A stretch of DNA of 64,000 nt from Vreelandella nanhaiensis (lineage in GTDB: Bacteria > Pseudomonadota > Gammaproteobacteria > Pseudomonadales > Halomonadaceae), in assembly GCF_003990185.1 (NCBI RefSeq), contig NZ_RZHF01000015.1, positions 136-64,135 on the forward strand, in the 5' to 3' direction. The notes below the pieces were generated by a model. That model had not been told where the DNA came from. It saw only the letters and a program-made list of their open reading frames with translations, and searched no databases. Position 1 is the first letter of the stretch; each line of letters begins with the position of its first letter. Below are positions 26,769 through 36,655 of this stretch, one piece after another. The position numbers and the translations under genes are program-made.

Positions 26769-27806
26769 ATGGCGAAGAAACTGCTCGTTGTCCGCAACGA
26801 CAAAATTGGCGACTTTATGCTGGCCTGGCCAGCATTGGCGTGCTTGAAGAGCACATCGCCTGCACCCCACATCACGGTACTGGTTCCCGCCTATACCGCG
26901 CCATTGGCAAGCACCTGTCCCTGGGTTGATGACGTCATGATCGATCCCGGCAACCAAGCGGGTAAATCGGCCCAGAAAGCTCTGATGGAAAGCGTCAAAT
27001 CTGCCCGGTTTGATGCTCTGCTGACCCTGTTCTCAACACCACGTATTGGCTGGCTAGGCTGGCGAGCAGGCATTCCTCTGCGCGTCGCACCGGCCACCAA
27101 ATGGGCACAGGTGTTCTACAACGCACGGATACGCCAGCGGCGCTCTCGATCAGAAAAGCCCGAGTATCAATATAACGTTGATCTCGCCTGTGAACTGCTT
27201 GCCCGCCTGTCGCTTACCTTGAGCGCGCTGCCTGCCCCGCCCTTTTGGCCCATGGATAATATTCAAAGAAGCGAGCAGCGCAAACTACTGGCAAACTGCA
27301 TTGAACCGCACCCCGCCGCCCGGCTGGTGGTAGTGCACCCCGGTAGTGGTGGCTCGGCGGTGAATCTTTCGATTGATCAGTATGCAGCGTTGATAGGTAA
27401 TATTGACCGGCAGTTGAATGGAGTATTTGCCGACTGGCTAATTAGCGCAGGCCCCGGTGAAGAATCGGCCGCCCAGGCGCTGGTTGAACAACTAACCGGT
27501 ATGGATATTGCAGCCAGACGCCTGCCAGCCAGCACCAGCGTGGCCGAGTTCGCCCAGCTACTGGCCGGCGCCGATATGCTGATCGCCGGCTCGACCGGCC
27601 CGCTGCATATTGCCGGGTGCCTGAACATTGCCACCGCCGGGTTCTATCCCGCCAAACGCTCGGCAACGCCGCTTCGCTGGCAAACCTGCAACAGCGCTGA
27701 TAGGCGTCTGGCATTCAGCCCGCCCGCCTCGGCGGATCAGCAGGATATGTCTGCTATTGATATCGAGACGGCGGCCCAGCAGATTTCAGCGCTTCTTAGC
27801 CGCTGA
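26769..27806 (+). CDS. Glycosyltransferase family 9
   Basis: A 345-aa GT9 protein starting MAKKLLVVRNDKIGDFMLAWPAL, with VVVHPGSGGSAVNLS in the middle and the donor site ADMLIAGSTGPLHIAGCLNIATAGFYP near the C-terminus. Probably an LPS core transferase related to heptosyltransferases; the sugar is not known. The start at 26769 (CAGGG 8 nt upstream) is preferred to 26718, which precedes a likely promoter region. The last 21 bp overlap the 3' end of the GT2 gene on the other strand. Confidence 0.85.
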   Translation: MAKKLLVVRNDKIGDFMLAWPALACLKSTSPAPHITVLVPAYTAPLASTCPWVDDVMIDPGNQAGKSAQKALMESVKSARFDALLTLFSTPRIGWLGWRAGIPLRVAPATKWAQVFYNARIRQRRSRSEKPEYQYNVDLACELLARLSLTLSALPAPPFWPMDNIQRSEQRKLLANCIEPHPAARLVVVHPGSGGSAVNLSIDQYAALIGNIDRQLNGVFADWLISAGPGEESAAQALVEQLTGMDIAARRLPASTSVAEFAQLLAGADMLIAGSTGPLHIAGCLNIATAGFYPAKRSATPLRWQTCNSADRRLAFSPPASADQQDMSAIDIETAAQQISALLSR

Positions 27807-28550
27807 CGTGCGCGTACGTATCCAGAGATCGGCATACTTGTTGAAGGTTGAATGCGCGGACAGCAAGGCCAGCAGAAAGCCCTGCTTGCCATCTTTAAAG
27901 CCCGCCTTGAGCACGTACATTTTTAAAAAGCAGGCGATTCCATGGGTGACACCGCTTCCCAGCGTGGCGGTTTTGCCCTGCGCGGCCCGTTGCTCCGACC
28001 ACGCCTGGGCATAGTGCGCGGACTTTTCCAGATAGTGGCGCAGGTCGCGGTAGGTATAGTGAAGCAGATCGCCGGAGAGACGTTTGACGTTCATGCCCTC
28101 GGGTACTACCAGCTTTTCGTGTACTAGCGCGGCGTTATAAGCCGTCTGGGCATTAGGGTAGAGGCGCAACACCCGGTCGGGGTACCAGCCGGAATGACGG
28201 ATAAAGCGCCCAAAACACCATGAAAGGCGGCTGGCGCTGTAGATGGCTGGCGCTTGCTGAATGGCCTCCAGGATGCTGTCGCGCAGCTCAGGGGTGACCC
28301 GCTCATCGGCATCTACCATCAATATCCACTCGTGGCTTGCCCGCGCTTGCGCCCGCTGGCGCTGAATGCCAAAGCCTTGCCAGTCCGTGTTAACGCTTAC
28401 GTTATCGGTATACTCGCGAGCAATGGCGCAGGTGTTATCCTGGCTCCCTGCATCCAGCACCACGATTTCATCTGCCCAGGTAAGTGTATCCAGGCACTCA
28501 CGCAAGTGGTGTGCTTCATTTTTCACGATCAAAACGGCAGAAATTGGCAC
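27786..28550 (-). CDS. Glycosyltransferase family 2 (WaaE/KdtX-like)
   Basis: A 254-aa GT-A enzyme starting with GTG (AAGG 6 nt upstream). It has SAVLIVKNEAHHLRECLDTL, EIVVLDAGSQDNT, and the metal-binding MVDADERV, then a VHEKL segment. This layout matches the WaaE/KdtX group that adds a hexose to inner-core heptose. The C-terminal half is basic and hydrophobic and may sit at the membrane. Position among LPS core genes supports this role; the sugar cannot be stated. Confidence 0.82.
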   Translation of the reverse strand: MPISAVLIVKNEAHHLRECLDTLTWADEIVVLDAGSQDNTCAIAREYTDNVSVNTDWQGFGIQRQRAQARASHEWILMVDADERVTPELRDSILEAIQQAPAIYSASRLSWCFGRFIRHSGWYPDRVLRLYPNAQTAYNAALVHEKLVVPEGMNVKRLSGDLLHYTYRDLRHYLEKSAHYAQAWSEQRAAQGKTATLGSGVTHGIACFLKMYVLKAGFKDGKQGFLLALLSAHSTFNKYADLWIRTRTSAAKKR

Positions 28551-28710
28551 AGATCACCTTCGCCAGAAGAGTTGGTAGGTGGGTATGAAAGCGTATTTTA
28601 TCATCAGGCATCAAGATTCATGCTAGCACGCCCTGACGATGAATCGCCCCTTGCGCTGGCAACATTTGGTAAGCTAAGCGCTTTCATCGCACTACCTATA
28701 GGGATACGGC

Positions 28711-30363
28711 ATGCCCGCATTTACATCCTTCAAGCTTACGCCCTGGCTGCCTTTGGTGATTCTTGGCCTTAGCCTAGGTTATGCCACTACCGTGCTGACT
28801 CGCCTGCCTTGGTGGACGCTTCTGTTTATCGCGGCGGTGTGGATTGGCGTGGGCGTCAAACTCGCCTGGGGCCGTCCACTGAATGCTCGCTATCGTAGGA
28901 TATGGCCCTGGTCACTGGTGCCGCTAAGCCTTGCGGGTGTATATGTCTATTTAGCGGACAGCTTTGGTAACGTTGATCTCGGCGCGGTATTTTTCCACCT
29001 GCAGGCAGGCATGACAGAACACGGCGGCGCAGGCAAAATGGTTTCAGCCGTGGTGTATATCGCGGTTGTGGCCGCTATTTTATGGTCGGTGACCTGGCTC
29101 TCACGACACGACCAGCGCTGGCGCCTAGCCGAGCGCTACTTTGCGATTCTCCTGTTGGCGACCAACCCGCTGCTTTACGGCTTGGGCCAGCGTAGTGTGG
29201 CCCTTGTGGCTGACGACGGCGAGTGGCTTAACCGCCGCTACGTGCCGCCGCTCATTGAGGAGCCGCAGCAGACGCCCAACCTTCTGATCATGTACCTGGA
29301 AAGTTTGGAGCGGACTTACGGGAACGATATTTTTGGCGACGCTTACGCTGATTTAAACGTACTTGGCGAGCAAGGCCTGGTGCTTGAAGGCATTCGGCAG
29401 ATGGACAATACCGGCTGGACCATGGCCGGCATGATCGCCAGCCAGTGTGGCGTTCCCCTGATGCCCGCCGGGCTTTTACACGATACGCAGTTCGAGCCGC
29501 TTCAAAAGGTAGTACCCGGTGTTGATTGTCTGGGCGATATTCTTGCAGCCCAAGGCTACCGGCTTAGCTATCTGGGTGGTGCCAGCACGCAGTTTGCGGG
29601 CAAGGGACTTTTCTATCGCGGCCATCAGTTCAATACGGTCAAGGGTAAGGAAGACTTTGTTCCCGACATGGAGGACCCCGAGTACCTGAATAGCTGGGGG
29701 CTTTACGATGATACGCTTTACGACCTGACCGTTGATGAGATTCGCCGTTTGGACGAGGAAGATAATGGCCCCTGGGCGGTGGTTAATCTTAACCTGGCGG
29801 GGCATGCTCCTAGCGGTTTTCCCTCGCAAACCTGTCAGGACCGTCAAGGGCCATTCGACGGCCAGAACATTCTTTACTCGGTAGAATGTTCGGCTCATGA
29901 AGCCAGAATGCTTATCGAGCGGCTACAGCGTGAAGGTCTTCTGGACAATACGCTGGTTGTCGTCCTTAGTGACCATCTCACCATGCGGGTTTCGGTCTGG
30001 GACCAGCTAACCGCGCTGGACCGCGACAATACGCTGATCATTCTGGGCGATCATATTGCCCCGCAGCGCATCCGCCGGGATGCCACCATGCTGGATGTTT
30101 TCCCCACTATCCTGGAGGCTATGGGCTTTACGCTTAACGAACATCGTGCCGGGCTGGGTGCCTCGCTTCTTAGCGAGAAACCCACGCTGGTAGAAATTCA
30201 CGGTATCGAGGTACTCAACGAGCGCTTGCGTGAGGAAACCGCCCTGCAGCACCGTTTATGGGAAGGCCTTGCGCCCCAACGCCGAGCATTGGAGGAGAAC
30301 CCGGTTACGCAGGTTACCGAAACGCCGGCCGATCAGGCCGACGAGGTTCACATCATACGTTGA
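28711..30363 (+). CDS. LTA synthase/OpgB-type membrane phosphotransferase (alkaline-phosphatase fold)
   Basis: A 550-aa inner-membrane protein with about five N-terminal spans (residues 10-160) and a periplasmic sulfatase-like domain. Metal and catalytic elements include NLLIMYLESLE near 190-200 (Glu197), the probable nucleophile Thr237 in NTGWTMAGM, and VVLSDHLTM near 415-425. Such enzymes transfer phosphoglycerol or phosphoethanolamine from phospholipid to glycans or LPS. The location inside the LPS island suggests decoration of the core or of periplasmic glucan. AGGGA lies 6 nt before the ATG. The end overlaps waaF by 11 bp on the other strand. Confidence 0.82.
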   Translation: MPAFTSFKLTPWLPLVILGLSLGYATTVLTRLPWWTLLFIAAVWIGVGVKLAWGRPLNARYRRIWPWSLVPLSLAGVYVYLADSFGNVDLGAVFFHLQAGMTEHGGAGKMVSAVVYIAVVAAILWSVTWLSRHDQRWRLAERYFAILLLATNPLLYGLGQRSVALVADDGEWLNRRYVPPLIEEPQQTPNLLIMYLESLERTYGNDIFGDAYADLNVLGEQGLVLEGIRQMDNTGWTMAGMIASQCGVPLMPAGLLHDTQFEPLQKVVPGVDCLGDILAAQGYRLSYLGGASTQFAGKGLFYRGHQFNTVKGKEDFVPDMEDPEYLNSWGLYDDTLYDLTVDEIRRLDEEDNGPWAVVNLNLAGHAPSGFPSQTCQDRQGPFDGQNILYSVECSAHEARMLIERLQREGLLDNTLVVVLSDHLTMRVSVWDQLTALDRDNTLIILGDHIAPQRIRRDATMLDVFPTILEAMGFTLNEHRAGLGASLLSEKPTLVEIHGIEVLNERLREETALQHRLWEGLAPQRRALEENPVTQVTETPADQADEVHIIR

Positions 30364-31399
30364 TAATAACGCCACTTGCGCGCTGCTGGTCGGCGCGCAT
30401 GGCCTGATAGACCTGCTCGACGCCTAGCTGATTCAAGCAGTTGGTATGCCCAAGCGGGCAGGTGCGTGAAAAGCACGGCGAGCAGGAAAGCCCTAAATAA
30501 TGAATCACCGCATTATCGGTCAAGGGCGGCGTATAGGCCGGTGATGAAGAGCCGTAAAGCGCATGGATACGCACGCCGACCGCTGCGGCCACATGCATTA
30601 GGCCCGAATCGTTGGTCACTACCTGGCGGCAGTCGGCAAGCAAGTCTACCGCATCGGCCAACTGGGTTTTGCCGCACAGATTATGCGCATGGGGCAACCC
30701 CTTCACTATGACCTTCCCTGCTTCATGGTCCTTTGGTCCACCTAGTACCCGCACTTCAAAACCATCGTCAATCAATCGCCTGGCCAAATCGTGAAAATAG
30801 CCCAGCGGCCATTGCTTGGCCGGGCCATATTCGGCGCCCGGCATCATGCCAATCGCCGGGCGCGACGATAACGCGTGGGCCAGGCGCAAGTTCACCAGGT
30901 TATCCCGGTCAATGGTCAGGCGAGGTTTGGGTATTTCAAAGCCCCCGCTTATGGCCTCATTCTGGGGTAGCCCAAGCGATACAAAACGCTTTACGGTTTG
31001 GTCCAGCACCTGCTTATCGAGCTTGCGGCGTTCCTTGAGTAACCCATAACGATGCTCACCTAAGAACCCCACTCGCTCAGGAATACGGGCCATAAACGGC
31101 ACCAGCGCTGCTTTCCAAGAACGTGGCAACACGATGGCGCGATCAAAGCGCCCCTTCAGGCGCCCTGCAAGCTCACGGCGGTTAACCAATCCAAACTCGC
31201 CGTGGCCTACCGCCAAAGGCAGCACTTCATCGACCTCCGGCATACGCTCCAGAATGGGCTGAGACCAGGCGGGTGCTACCACACCGATGGTCGCCTCAGG
31301 GTCGCGGGCCTTGAGCGTCATGAAAAGGCTTTGGGCCATCACCATATCGCCCACCCAGGAAGGGCCAACCACCAGCAAACGCTTGGCTGAACTAGCCAT
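30353..31399 (-). CDS. waaF: ADP-heptose--LPS heptosyltransferase II
   Basis: Adds the second heptose to the LPS inner core. The 348-aa GT9 protein begins with [23 protein letters not shown], has [15 protein letters not shown] in the centre and [27 protein letters not shown] in the donor site, all typical WaaF signatures. Its start overlaps the hldD stop by 8 bp. A gene clearly identifiable as waaC is not present in the window; one of the other two GT9 genes may fill that role. Confidence 0.93.
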   Translation of the reverse strand: MASSAKRLLVVGPSWVGDMVMAQSLFMTLKARDPEATIGVVAPAWSQPILERMPEVDEVLPLAVGHGEFGLVNRRELAGRLKGRFDRAIVLPRSWKAALVPFMARIPERVGFLGEHRYGLLKERRKLDKQVLDQTVKRFVSLGLPQNEAISGGFEIPKPRLTIDRDNLVNLRLAHALSSRPAIGMMPGAEYGPAKQWPLGYFHDLARRLIDDGFEVRVLGGPKDHEAGKVIVKGLPHAHNLCGKTQLADAVDLLADCRQVVTNDSGLMHVAAAVGVRIHALYGSSSPAYTPPLTDNAVIHYLGLSCSPCFSRTCPLGHTNCLNQLGVEQVYQAMRADQQRASGVIINV

Positions 31400-32348
31400 T
31401 CAGCCACTCCAGATAGGCGGTCACGCCCTGTGCTACGGTCTTGAACTCAACGTCACACCCGGCATCACGTAGGTTGCTGATATCGGCGCGGGTATAGCTC
31501 TGGTAGCGGCCCTTCAGCTCTTCGGGAAAGTCGATATAGTCGATCTGCCCTTTGCCGTAAAAGTTGATTACCGCTTCGCCGATTGCCTTGAAGGGTTCTG
31601 CCCGGCCGGTACCCAGGTTGAAGATACCTGACGCCTGAGGGTTATCCAGAAACCACAGGTTGACGTCCACCACATCACCCACGTATACAAAGTCACGGCT
31701 CTGCATGCCCGCTTCATAGCCGCCATAGGCGCCAAACAGCTTTAGCGTTTCGCCGTTACGGATCTGCAAATGGTTATGGTAGGCAACGCTTGCCATCTTG
31801 CCCTTATGCTGCTCGCGGGGGCCGTACACGTTGAAATAGCGAAACCCTACAACCTGCGTAGTCAGCTTGTCCCAGCGCGAGCGCACGTGCTGGTCAAACA
31901 GCAGCTTGGAGTAACCGTAGACGTTAAGCGGCTTCTCGTACTCGGGGGCTTCCTTGAACACTTCGCTGCCACCGTAGGTCGCGGCCGAGGAAGCGTACAG
32001 AAACGGAATGCCGAACTTCTCGCAGTAGTTGAGTAGTACCTTGGAGTACTCAAAGTTGTTTTCCATCATGTAGTGGCCGTCCCACTCCGTGGTATCGGAG
32101 CAGGCGCCTTCATGGAAAATCGCCTCAATTCTGGGCAGGTCCACGGTTTCGCCGCGCAGTGCCGCCTTTACTCGGGAAAGAAAGTCGTCCTTGTCCAGAT
32201 AATCGGCCAGCGTGCAGTCCGCCAGATTGATGAACTTGGTGCCATCACGCAGGTCGTCGACCACCATGACGTCGTGGCGACCACGGCCATTGAGTGCTTT
32301 TACAATGTTGGCTCCAATGAAGCCGGCACCGCCTGTTACAACGATCAT
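31392..32348 (-). CDS. hldD: ADP-L-glycero-D-manno-heptose 6-epimerase
   Basis: Final step of ADP-heptose synthesis. A 318-aa short-chain dehydrogenase/epimerase with the NADP-binding [11 protein letters not shown] at residues 6-16, the SSAATYGG segment near 120-127 and the catalytic YxxxK as Tyr144-Lys148 in YGYSK. It forms an operon with waaF and supplies its donor. It is divergent from glyQ. Confidence 0.95.
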   Translation of the reverse strand: MIVVTGGAGFIGANIVKALNGRGRHDVMVVDDLRDGTKFINLADCTLADYLDKDDFLSRVKAALRGETVDLPRIEAIFHEGACSDTTEWDGHYMMENNFEYSKVLLNYCEKFGIPFLYASSAATYGGSEVFKEAPEYEKPLNVYGYSKLLFDQHVRSRWDKLTTQVVGFRYFNVYGPREQHKGKMASVAYHNHLQIRNGETLKLFGAYGGYEAGMQSRDFVYVGDVVDVNLWFLDNPQASGIFNLGTGRAEPFKAIGEAVINFYGKGQIDYIDFPEELKGRYQSYTRADISNLRDAGCDVEFKTVAQGVTAYLEWLNG

Positions 32349-32474
32349 TTCGTTCTCCTTCCCAAAAGCTGCTGTGTTGGCTTACGTGCCTATTCGCATA
32401 CGTGCCTATAACCCATCTGCCTGGGATTGTATACTTGACGGCTTATGAATTCATGGCCAACGGTGCTTTCTGCG

Positions 32475-33434
32475 ATGAGTATCTCGACAAACCAATCGAC
32501 ACCTGATGTGTCGACCTTTCAAGGCTTGATCCTTGCTCTGCAACAGTACTGGGCAGAGCAAGGTTGCGTTATTCTTCAGCCCCTCGATATGGAAGTCGGT
32601 GCGGGCACCTTCCACCCCGCTACGTTCCTGCGCTCAATTGGCCCGGAAAGCTGGAACGCCGCCTACGTCCAGCCCTCCCGCCGCCCAACCGACGGCCGTT
32701 ACGGCGAGAACCCCAACCGCCTGCAGCACTACTACCAGTTCCAGACGGTAATGAAGCCCTCGCCCAGCAATCTGCAGGATCTCTACCTGGGCTCGCTGAA
32801 GCGGCTGGGCCTGGACCCACTGGTTCACGATATCCGCTTTGTCGAAGACAACTGGGAATCGCCGACCCTGGGCGCCTGGGGCCTTGGCTGGGAAGTATGG
32901 CTCAATGGCATGGAAGTTACCCAGTTTACCTACTTCCAGCAGGCTGGCGGCATCGAGTGCTATCCGGTGACCGGCGAGCTGACCTACGGTCTTGAGCGTA
33001 TCGCCATGTACCTGCAGAACGTCGACAGCGTTTATGACCTGATCTGGGCCATTGCCCCGGACGGTAGCAAGGTCACCTATGGCGATGTTTACCTGCAAAA
33101 CGAGCGCGAGCAGTCAGCCTATAATTTTGAGCATGCCGATGTCGATCAGCTGTTTGCGGCGTTCGACCATCAAGAGCGCGAGTGCGCCAAGCTACTGGCC
33201 GCCAATCTGCCACTGCCCGCCTATGAGCAGGTACTCAAGGCTTCACATACCTTCAACCTGCTGGATGCCCGCCACGCCATTTCAGTGACCGAACGCCAGC
33301 GCTTTATTCTGCGCGTGCGCACCATGGCACGGGATGTTGCCCACGCTTATTTTGAGTCACGTAAAGCAGAAGGTTTCCCAATGGCCCCTGAAGCCCTTCG
33401 CCGTGAACTGTTAGCCGACCAGGGAGACGTATAA
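32475..33434 (+). CDS. glyQ: Glycine--tRNA ligase alpha subunit
   Basis: Catalytic subunit of the bacterial alpha2beta2 glycyl-tRNA synthetase. The 319-aa protein has [62 protein letters not shown] and [12 protein letters not shown], characteristic of class II GlyQ. The start at 32475 fits the family better than the ATG at 32445. A TATACT hexamer at 32430-32435 would start transcription around 32442, which also disfavours the longer form. The TAA stop shares one base with the glyS ATG. Confidence 0.95.
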   Translation: MSISTNQSTPDVSTFQGLILALQQYWAEQGCVILQPLDMEVGAGTFHPATFLRSIGPESWNAAYVQPSRRPTDGRYGENPNRLQHYYQFQTVMKPSPSNLQDLYLGSLKRLGLDPLVHDIRFVEDNWESPTLGAWGLGWEVWLNGMEVTQFTYFQQAGGIECYPVTGELTYGLERIAMYLQNVDSVYDLIWAIAPDGSKVTYGDVYLQNEREQSAYNFEHADVDQLFAAFDHQERECAKLLAANLPLPAYEQVLKASHTFNLLDARHAISVTERQRFILRVRTMARDVAHAYFESRKAEGFPMAPEALRRELLADQGDV

Positions 33435-35500
33435 TGGCTGTTGATACGCTTTTACTAGAACTAGGCGCGGAAGAGCTCCCACCCACGGCACTGGACGCGT
33501 TGTCTGATGCGTTTGCAGCCGGTATCGAAAAAGGCCTGCTAGAAGCGGAGATTTCCTTTCAAAGCGTCACTGCCTATGCCACACCGCGTCGTCTGGCCGT
33601 TCAGGTCACTGAGCTTGCAGATAAACAGCCCGATCGTGAAGTAGAGCGCCGGGGTCCGGCGCTTGCTGCCGCGTTCAAGGACGGCACACCAACGAAAGCC
33701 GCCGAAGGCTTTGCCCGTTCCTGCGGGGTCAGCGTAGATGAGCTGATTCATCTGGAAACCGACAAGGGCACCTGGCTAGGTTTTCGTGAACAGCAGCAGG
33801 GAGACGATGTTCAAGCGCTGCTGCCCGAGATTTTACGCAAGGCGATTAACGGCCTTCCGGTACCTAAGAACATGCGTTGGGGCGCCTCGCGGGTCGAATT
33901 CTCCCGTCCGGTGCACTGGCTGGTAGCGCTTTATGGCTCTGAGGTGATTGCCGCCGAAGCGCTGGGTTTGCAGGCCAGCCGTACGACTTACGGGCATCGC
34001 TTCCATGCGCCCAATGCCATCCAGCTTGAGCACGCCGACAGTTACCTTGCCGAGCTTGAGAGCGCCTACGTACTGGCAGACCGGACAATGCGCCGTGAGC
34101 GTATTCGCGAGCAGGTACTGGCCGAAGCTGAAGTGCAGGACGCCAATGCAGTGATCGATGAAGACCTGCTGGTTGAAGTGAGCGGCCTGGTTGAATGGCC
34201 TGTGGCACTGACGGGCAGCTTCGACGAGCGCTTTCTGGAAGTACCAGCCGAGTGTTTGATTTCCTCCATGAAGGCTAACCAGAAGTACTTTCACCTGTTG
34301 GATAACCAGGGCAAGCTCAAGCCGCTGTTTATCACTATCTCAAACATCGACAGCACTGATCCGCAGCAGGTGATTTTAGGTAACGAGAAGGTCATTCGTC
34401 CACGCCTGGCCGATGCAGCCTTCTTCTACGACACTGACCGTAAACGCAGTCTCGCCTCGCGCATTCCGCAGCTGGAAAGCGTGGTGTTCCAGCAGCAACT
34501 GGGCACGCTGGCCGATAAGGCGCGCCGCAGTACGTTGATTGCTACTTTCATCGCCGAGAAGATCAATGGCGATGTGGCCAATGCACAGCGCGCTGTGGCA
34601 CTTGCCAAGTGTGACCTGGTCACCGAAATGGTGCTCGAATTCCCTGAACTTCAGGGCACCATGGGCCGCTACTACGCCGAGCAAGACGGTGAGCCTGCCG
34701 AAGTTGCCCAGGCACTTGAAGAGCAGTACCTGCCACGCTTTGCAAGCGACGCCATTCCGCAAAGCTTGACTGGCCAGGCGCTGGCTCTGGCAGACCGTCT
34801 GGACACGCTGGTAGGTATTTTTGGTATCGGCCAACGGCCTACCGGCGCCAAGGACCCCTTCGCCCTGCGCCGTGCTTCTATCGGTGTTTTAAACATTCTG
34901 GTGAAGGGTGACCTTGACCTGGACCTGCGCGAGCTGTTGAGCGTAGCCGCCGAGCAGCATCAGGGCCTGCCTAAAACGGATGGACTGGTAAACGATGTAT
35001 TGACCTACATGCTGGATCGCTTCCGCGCCTGGGGCCAGGAAGAAGGCATCAGCGCCGAGATGTATCTGGCCGTTCGTGCTCGTCCGGTTACTAATCCACT
35101 CGATTTTGCCCGCCGCCTGCGCGCCGTCAAGGCCTTCGCCCAGCGTGAGGAAGCAGCTGCTCTGGCTGCGGCCAACAAGCGTGTCTCCAACATTCTTAGC
35201 AAGCAGGCGCATGACGGCAGCACCCAGGTGGATAAACAACTTCTACAGGAAGATGCCGAGCGGACACTCTTTGAAGCGGTCACCCAGAGCCAGGCAAGCG
35301 TTACACCTCTATTTGAGGCAGGTGACTACCAGCAGGCGCTGGATACACTAGCTACCTTGCGTGAGCCAGTTGATGCCTTCTTTGATAACGTTATGGTAAT
35401 GGCCGATGACGAAGCGGTCCGTCGTAACCGCCTCGCTCTGCTGGCAAGCCTTCAAGCGCTCTTCCTCAAGGTCGCTGATATTTCGTTACTCCCGCAATAA
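33434..35500 (+). CDS. glyS: Glycine--tRNA ligase beta subunit
   Basis: The 688-aa beta subunit (E. coli 689) contributes tRNA recognition. It opens with DTLLLELGAEELPPTALDAL and has the HD-like and anticodon-binding C-terminal regions (GRYYAEQDGEP, FALRRASIGVL, FDNVMVMADDEAVRRNRLALL). The start overlaps the glyQ stop (TAATG), so the two are translated together. A strong intrinsic terminator follows. Confidence 0.96.
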   Translation: MAVDTLLLELGAEELPPTALDALSDAFAAGIEKGLLEAEISFQSVTAYATPRRLAVQVTELADKQPDREVERRGPALAAAFKDGTPTKAAEGFARSCGVSVDELIHLETDKGTWLGFREQQQGDDVQALLPEILRKAINGLPVPKNMRWGASRVEFSRPVHWLVALYGSEVIAAEALGLQASRTTYGHRFHAPNAIQLEHADSYLAELESAYVLADRTMRRERIREQVLAEAEVQDANAVIDEDLLVEVSGLVEWPVALTGSFDERFLEVPAECLISSMKANQKYFHLLDNQGKLKPLFITISNIDSTDPQQVILGNEKVIRPRLADAAFFYDTDRKRSLASRIPQLESVVFQQQLGTLADKARRSTLIATFIAEKINGDVANAQRAVALAKCDLVTEMVLEFPELQGTMGRYYAEQDGEPAEVAQALEEQYLPRFASDAIPQSLTGQALALADRLDTLVGIFGIGQRPTGAKDPFALRRASIGVLNILVKGDLDLDLRELLSVAAEQHQGLPKTDGLVNDVLTYMLDRFRAWGQEEGISAEMYLAVRARPVTNPLDFARRLRAVKAFAQREEAAALAAANKRVSNILSKQAHDGSTQVDKQLLQEDAERTLFEAVTQSQASVTPLFEAGDYQQALDTLATLREPVDAFFDNVMVMADDEAVRRNRLALLASLQALFLKVADISLLPQ

Positions 35501-35518
35501 ATTCCACCCTTCCTCTTC

Positions 35519-35547
35519 AACCGATGGCGATCGCCATCGGTTTTTTT
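35519..35547 (+). terminator. Intrinsic terminator after glyS
   Basis: A 24-bp perfect palindrome (35519-35542, arms AACCGATGGCGA and its complement) ends in a run of seven or more T residues. It immediately precedes the first parS site. Confidence 0.85.
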
Positions 35548-35562
35548 GTTTCACGTGAAACA
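35547..35562. other. parS site 1
   Basis: TGTTTCACGTGAAACA, the perfect 16-bp palindrome bound by ParB in chromosome segregation. It abuts the glyS terminator in intergenic DNA. Confidence 0.93.
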
Positions 35563-35723
35563 TCGGGCGGCGTAAAGCACATTCAACAATTCATATTTTG
35601 TGCAAACGCGCGCCCTACTTGTGGCCATGTTTAACACCTCAGCATTTTAAGACTCACGATAAAAGAGTCTCTTAACGCGATACCCCCTTCATCCATTAGG
35701 CATGCTATTAGATCGGTTTTCTT

Positions 35724-35739
35724 TGTTTCACGTGAAACA
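35724..35739. other. parS site 2
   Basis: Second perfect TGTTTCACGTGAAACA, 177 bp from site 1, in the same 355-bp glyS-kinase gap. The rest of that gap is AT-rich and holds no convincing ORF. Confidence 0.93.
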
Positions 35740-35803
35740 TAGGAGTAAAATAATCGATATTTTATATAATCAAATATTTTTTAATCGTAAGTCGTTTTTG
35801 TCG

Positions 35804-35829
35804 ATTCAAGTATGTATTGTCACTTGAAT
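35804..35829. promoter_or_regulatory. Inverted repeat before the kinase-like gene
   Basis: ATTCAAGT and ACTTGAAT form a perfect 8-bp inverted repeat with a 10-bp spacer, ending 27 bp before the ATG at 35856. The geometry suits a dimeric repressor or activator; no regulator is known. Confidence 0.4.
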
Positions 35830-35855
35830 AAAAGCCGTGAGGACATCAATCAGCC

Positions 35856-36644
35856 ATGTACGATATGTTTTTACTCGATACTCTCCCTCGGCAGCAGGCA
35901 ACTATGGAGCCGCATACGCTTAATGGAGAAAAGGTATGGTTGAAGCGCGCCGCCAAGCGCAACTCCCGTTTAGCCTATGCGCCTTTGAAACTGCTGGCGG
36001 CCTGGCTAAAACTGGACGCACTTAAACCCGTCCTCAACACAGGCGGCGAACAGAGCATTATTACTGAAGCCACACGCATTGAAACACTGCGCAGTGCTGG
36101 TATTACCGTGCCAACGATTTTGGCCAAGACGCCGCAGGCGTTGCTTCTAGCCGATGTAGGCACTCCGGATGAGCCTGCCGAGACCCTGCTCGACAAGCTT
36201 AAAAGGTTGAATAGCCCTGAGCAGGTCGACCAAACGTTGGCACGCAGCATTGAAGCGCTTAACAGCGTTCACAGCCGCAACTGCTATTTAAGTGAAGCCT
36301 TTGCCCGTAATATTCTGGTCACTAACGAGAAGACCGTCTTTATTGATTTTGAGACCGACCCAGGTCAGGTTCACGCGCCTGTGGATTGTATGGTGCGTGA
36401 TTGGTACTGCTTTATTTTTTCCCTGTATGGCAAACTATATAAATCGCCCATGCAGTGTGAGCGCTTGGCACCAGCGCTATTGGAAGGCTTGCGCAATGCT
36501 AATCAGGAAGTACGCGAACGTTTTTGCGAAATACTGCCTAAGCTACTTCGCCTACAGCGGTTTCCCTTTAAACACCTGGGCAGCGATGGACGTAAAATAA
36601 GTGTTACCTTGCAAGCGCTCGCGGTTCTTAACCAGCGACTTTAA
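35856..36644 (+). CDS. Kinase-fold protein related to BUD32/lipopolysaccharide kinases
   Basis: A 262-aa cytoplasmic protein with a diverged protein-kinase fold. Lys30 in GEKVWLKRAAKR could be the ATP-anchoring lysine, Glu71 or Glu76 the helix C glutamate, and FARNIL with Asn152 followed by VFIDFE (Asp164) the loop and metal aspartate. The usual HxD catalytic aspartate is not obvious: the region reads VHSRNCYLSEAFARN. It lies between glyS and gmhB, where pseudomonads carry a similar gene, and the heptose neighbour hints at an LPS sugar substrate. GAGGA is 12 nt before the ATG, a long spacing. Confidence 0.75.
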   Translation: MYDMFLLDTLPRQQATMEPHTLNGEKVWLKRAAKRNSRLAYAPLKLLAAWLKLDALKPVLNTGGEQSIITEATRIETLRSAGITVPTILAKTPQALLLADVGTPDEPAETLLDKLKRLNSPEQVDQTLARSIEALNSVHSRNCYLSEAFARNILVTNEKTVFIDFETDPGQVHAPVDCMVRDWYCFIFSLYGKLYKSPMQCERLAPALLEGLRNANQEVRERFCEILPKLLRLQRFPFKHLGSDGRKISVTLQALAVLNQRL

Positions 36645-36655
36645 ATGAGATTTCA

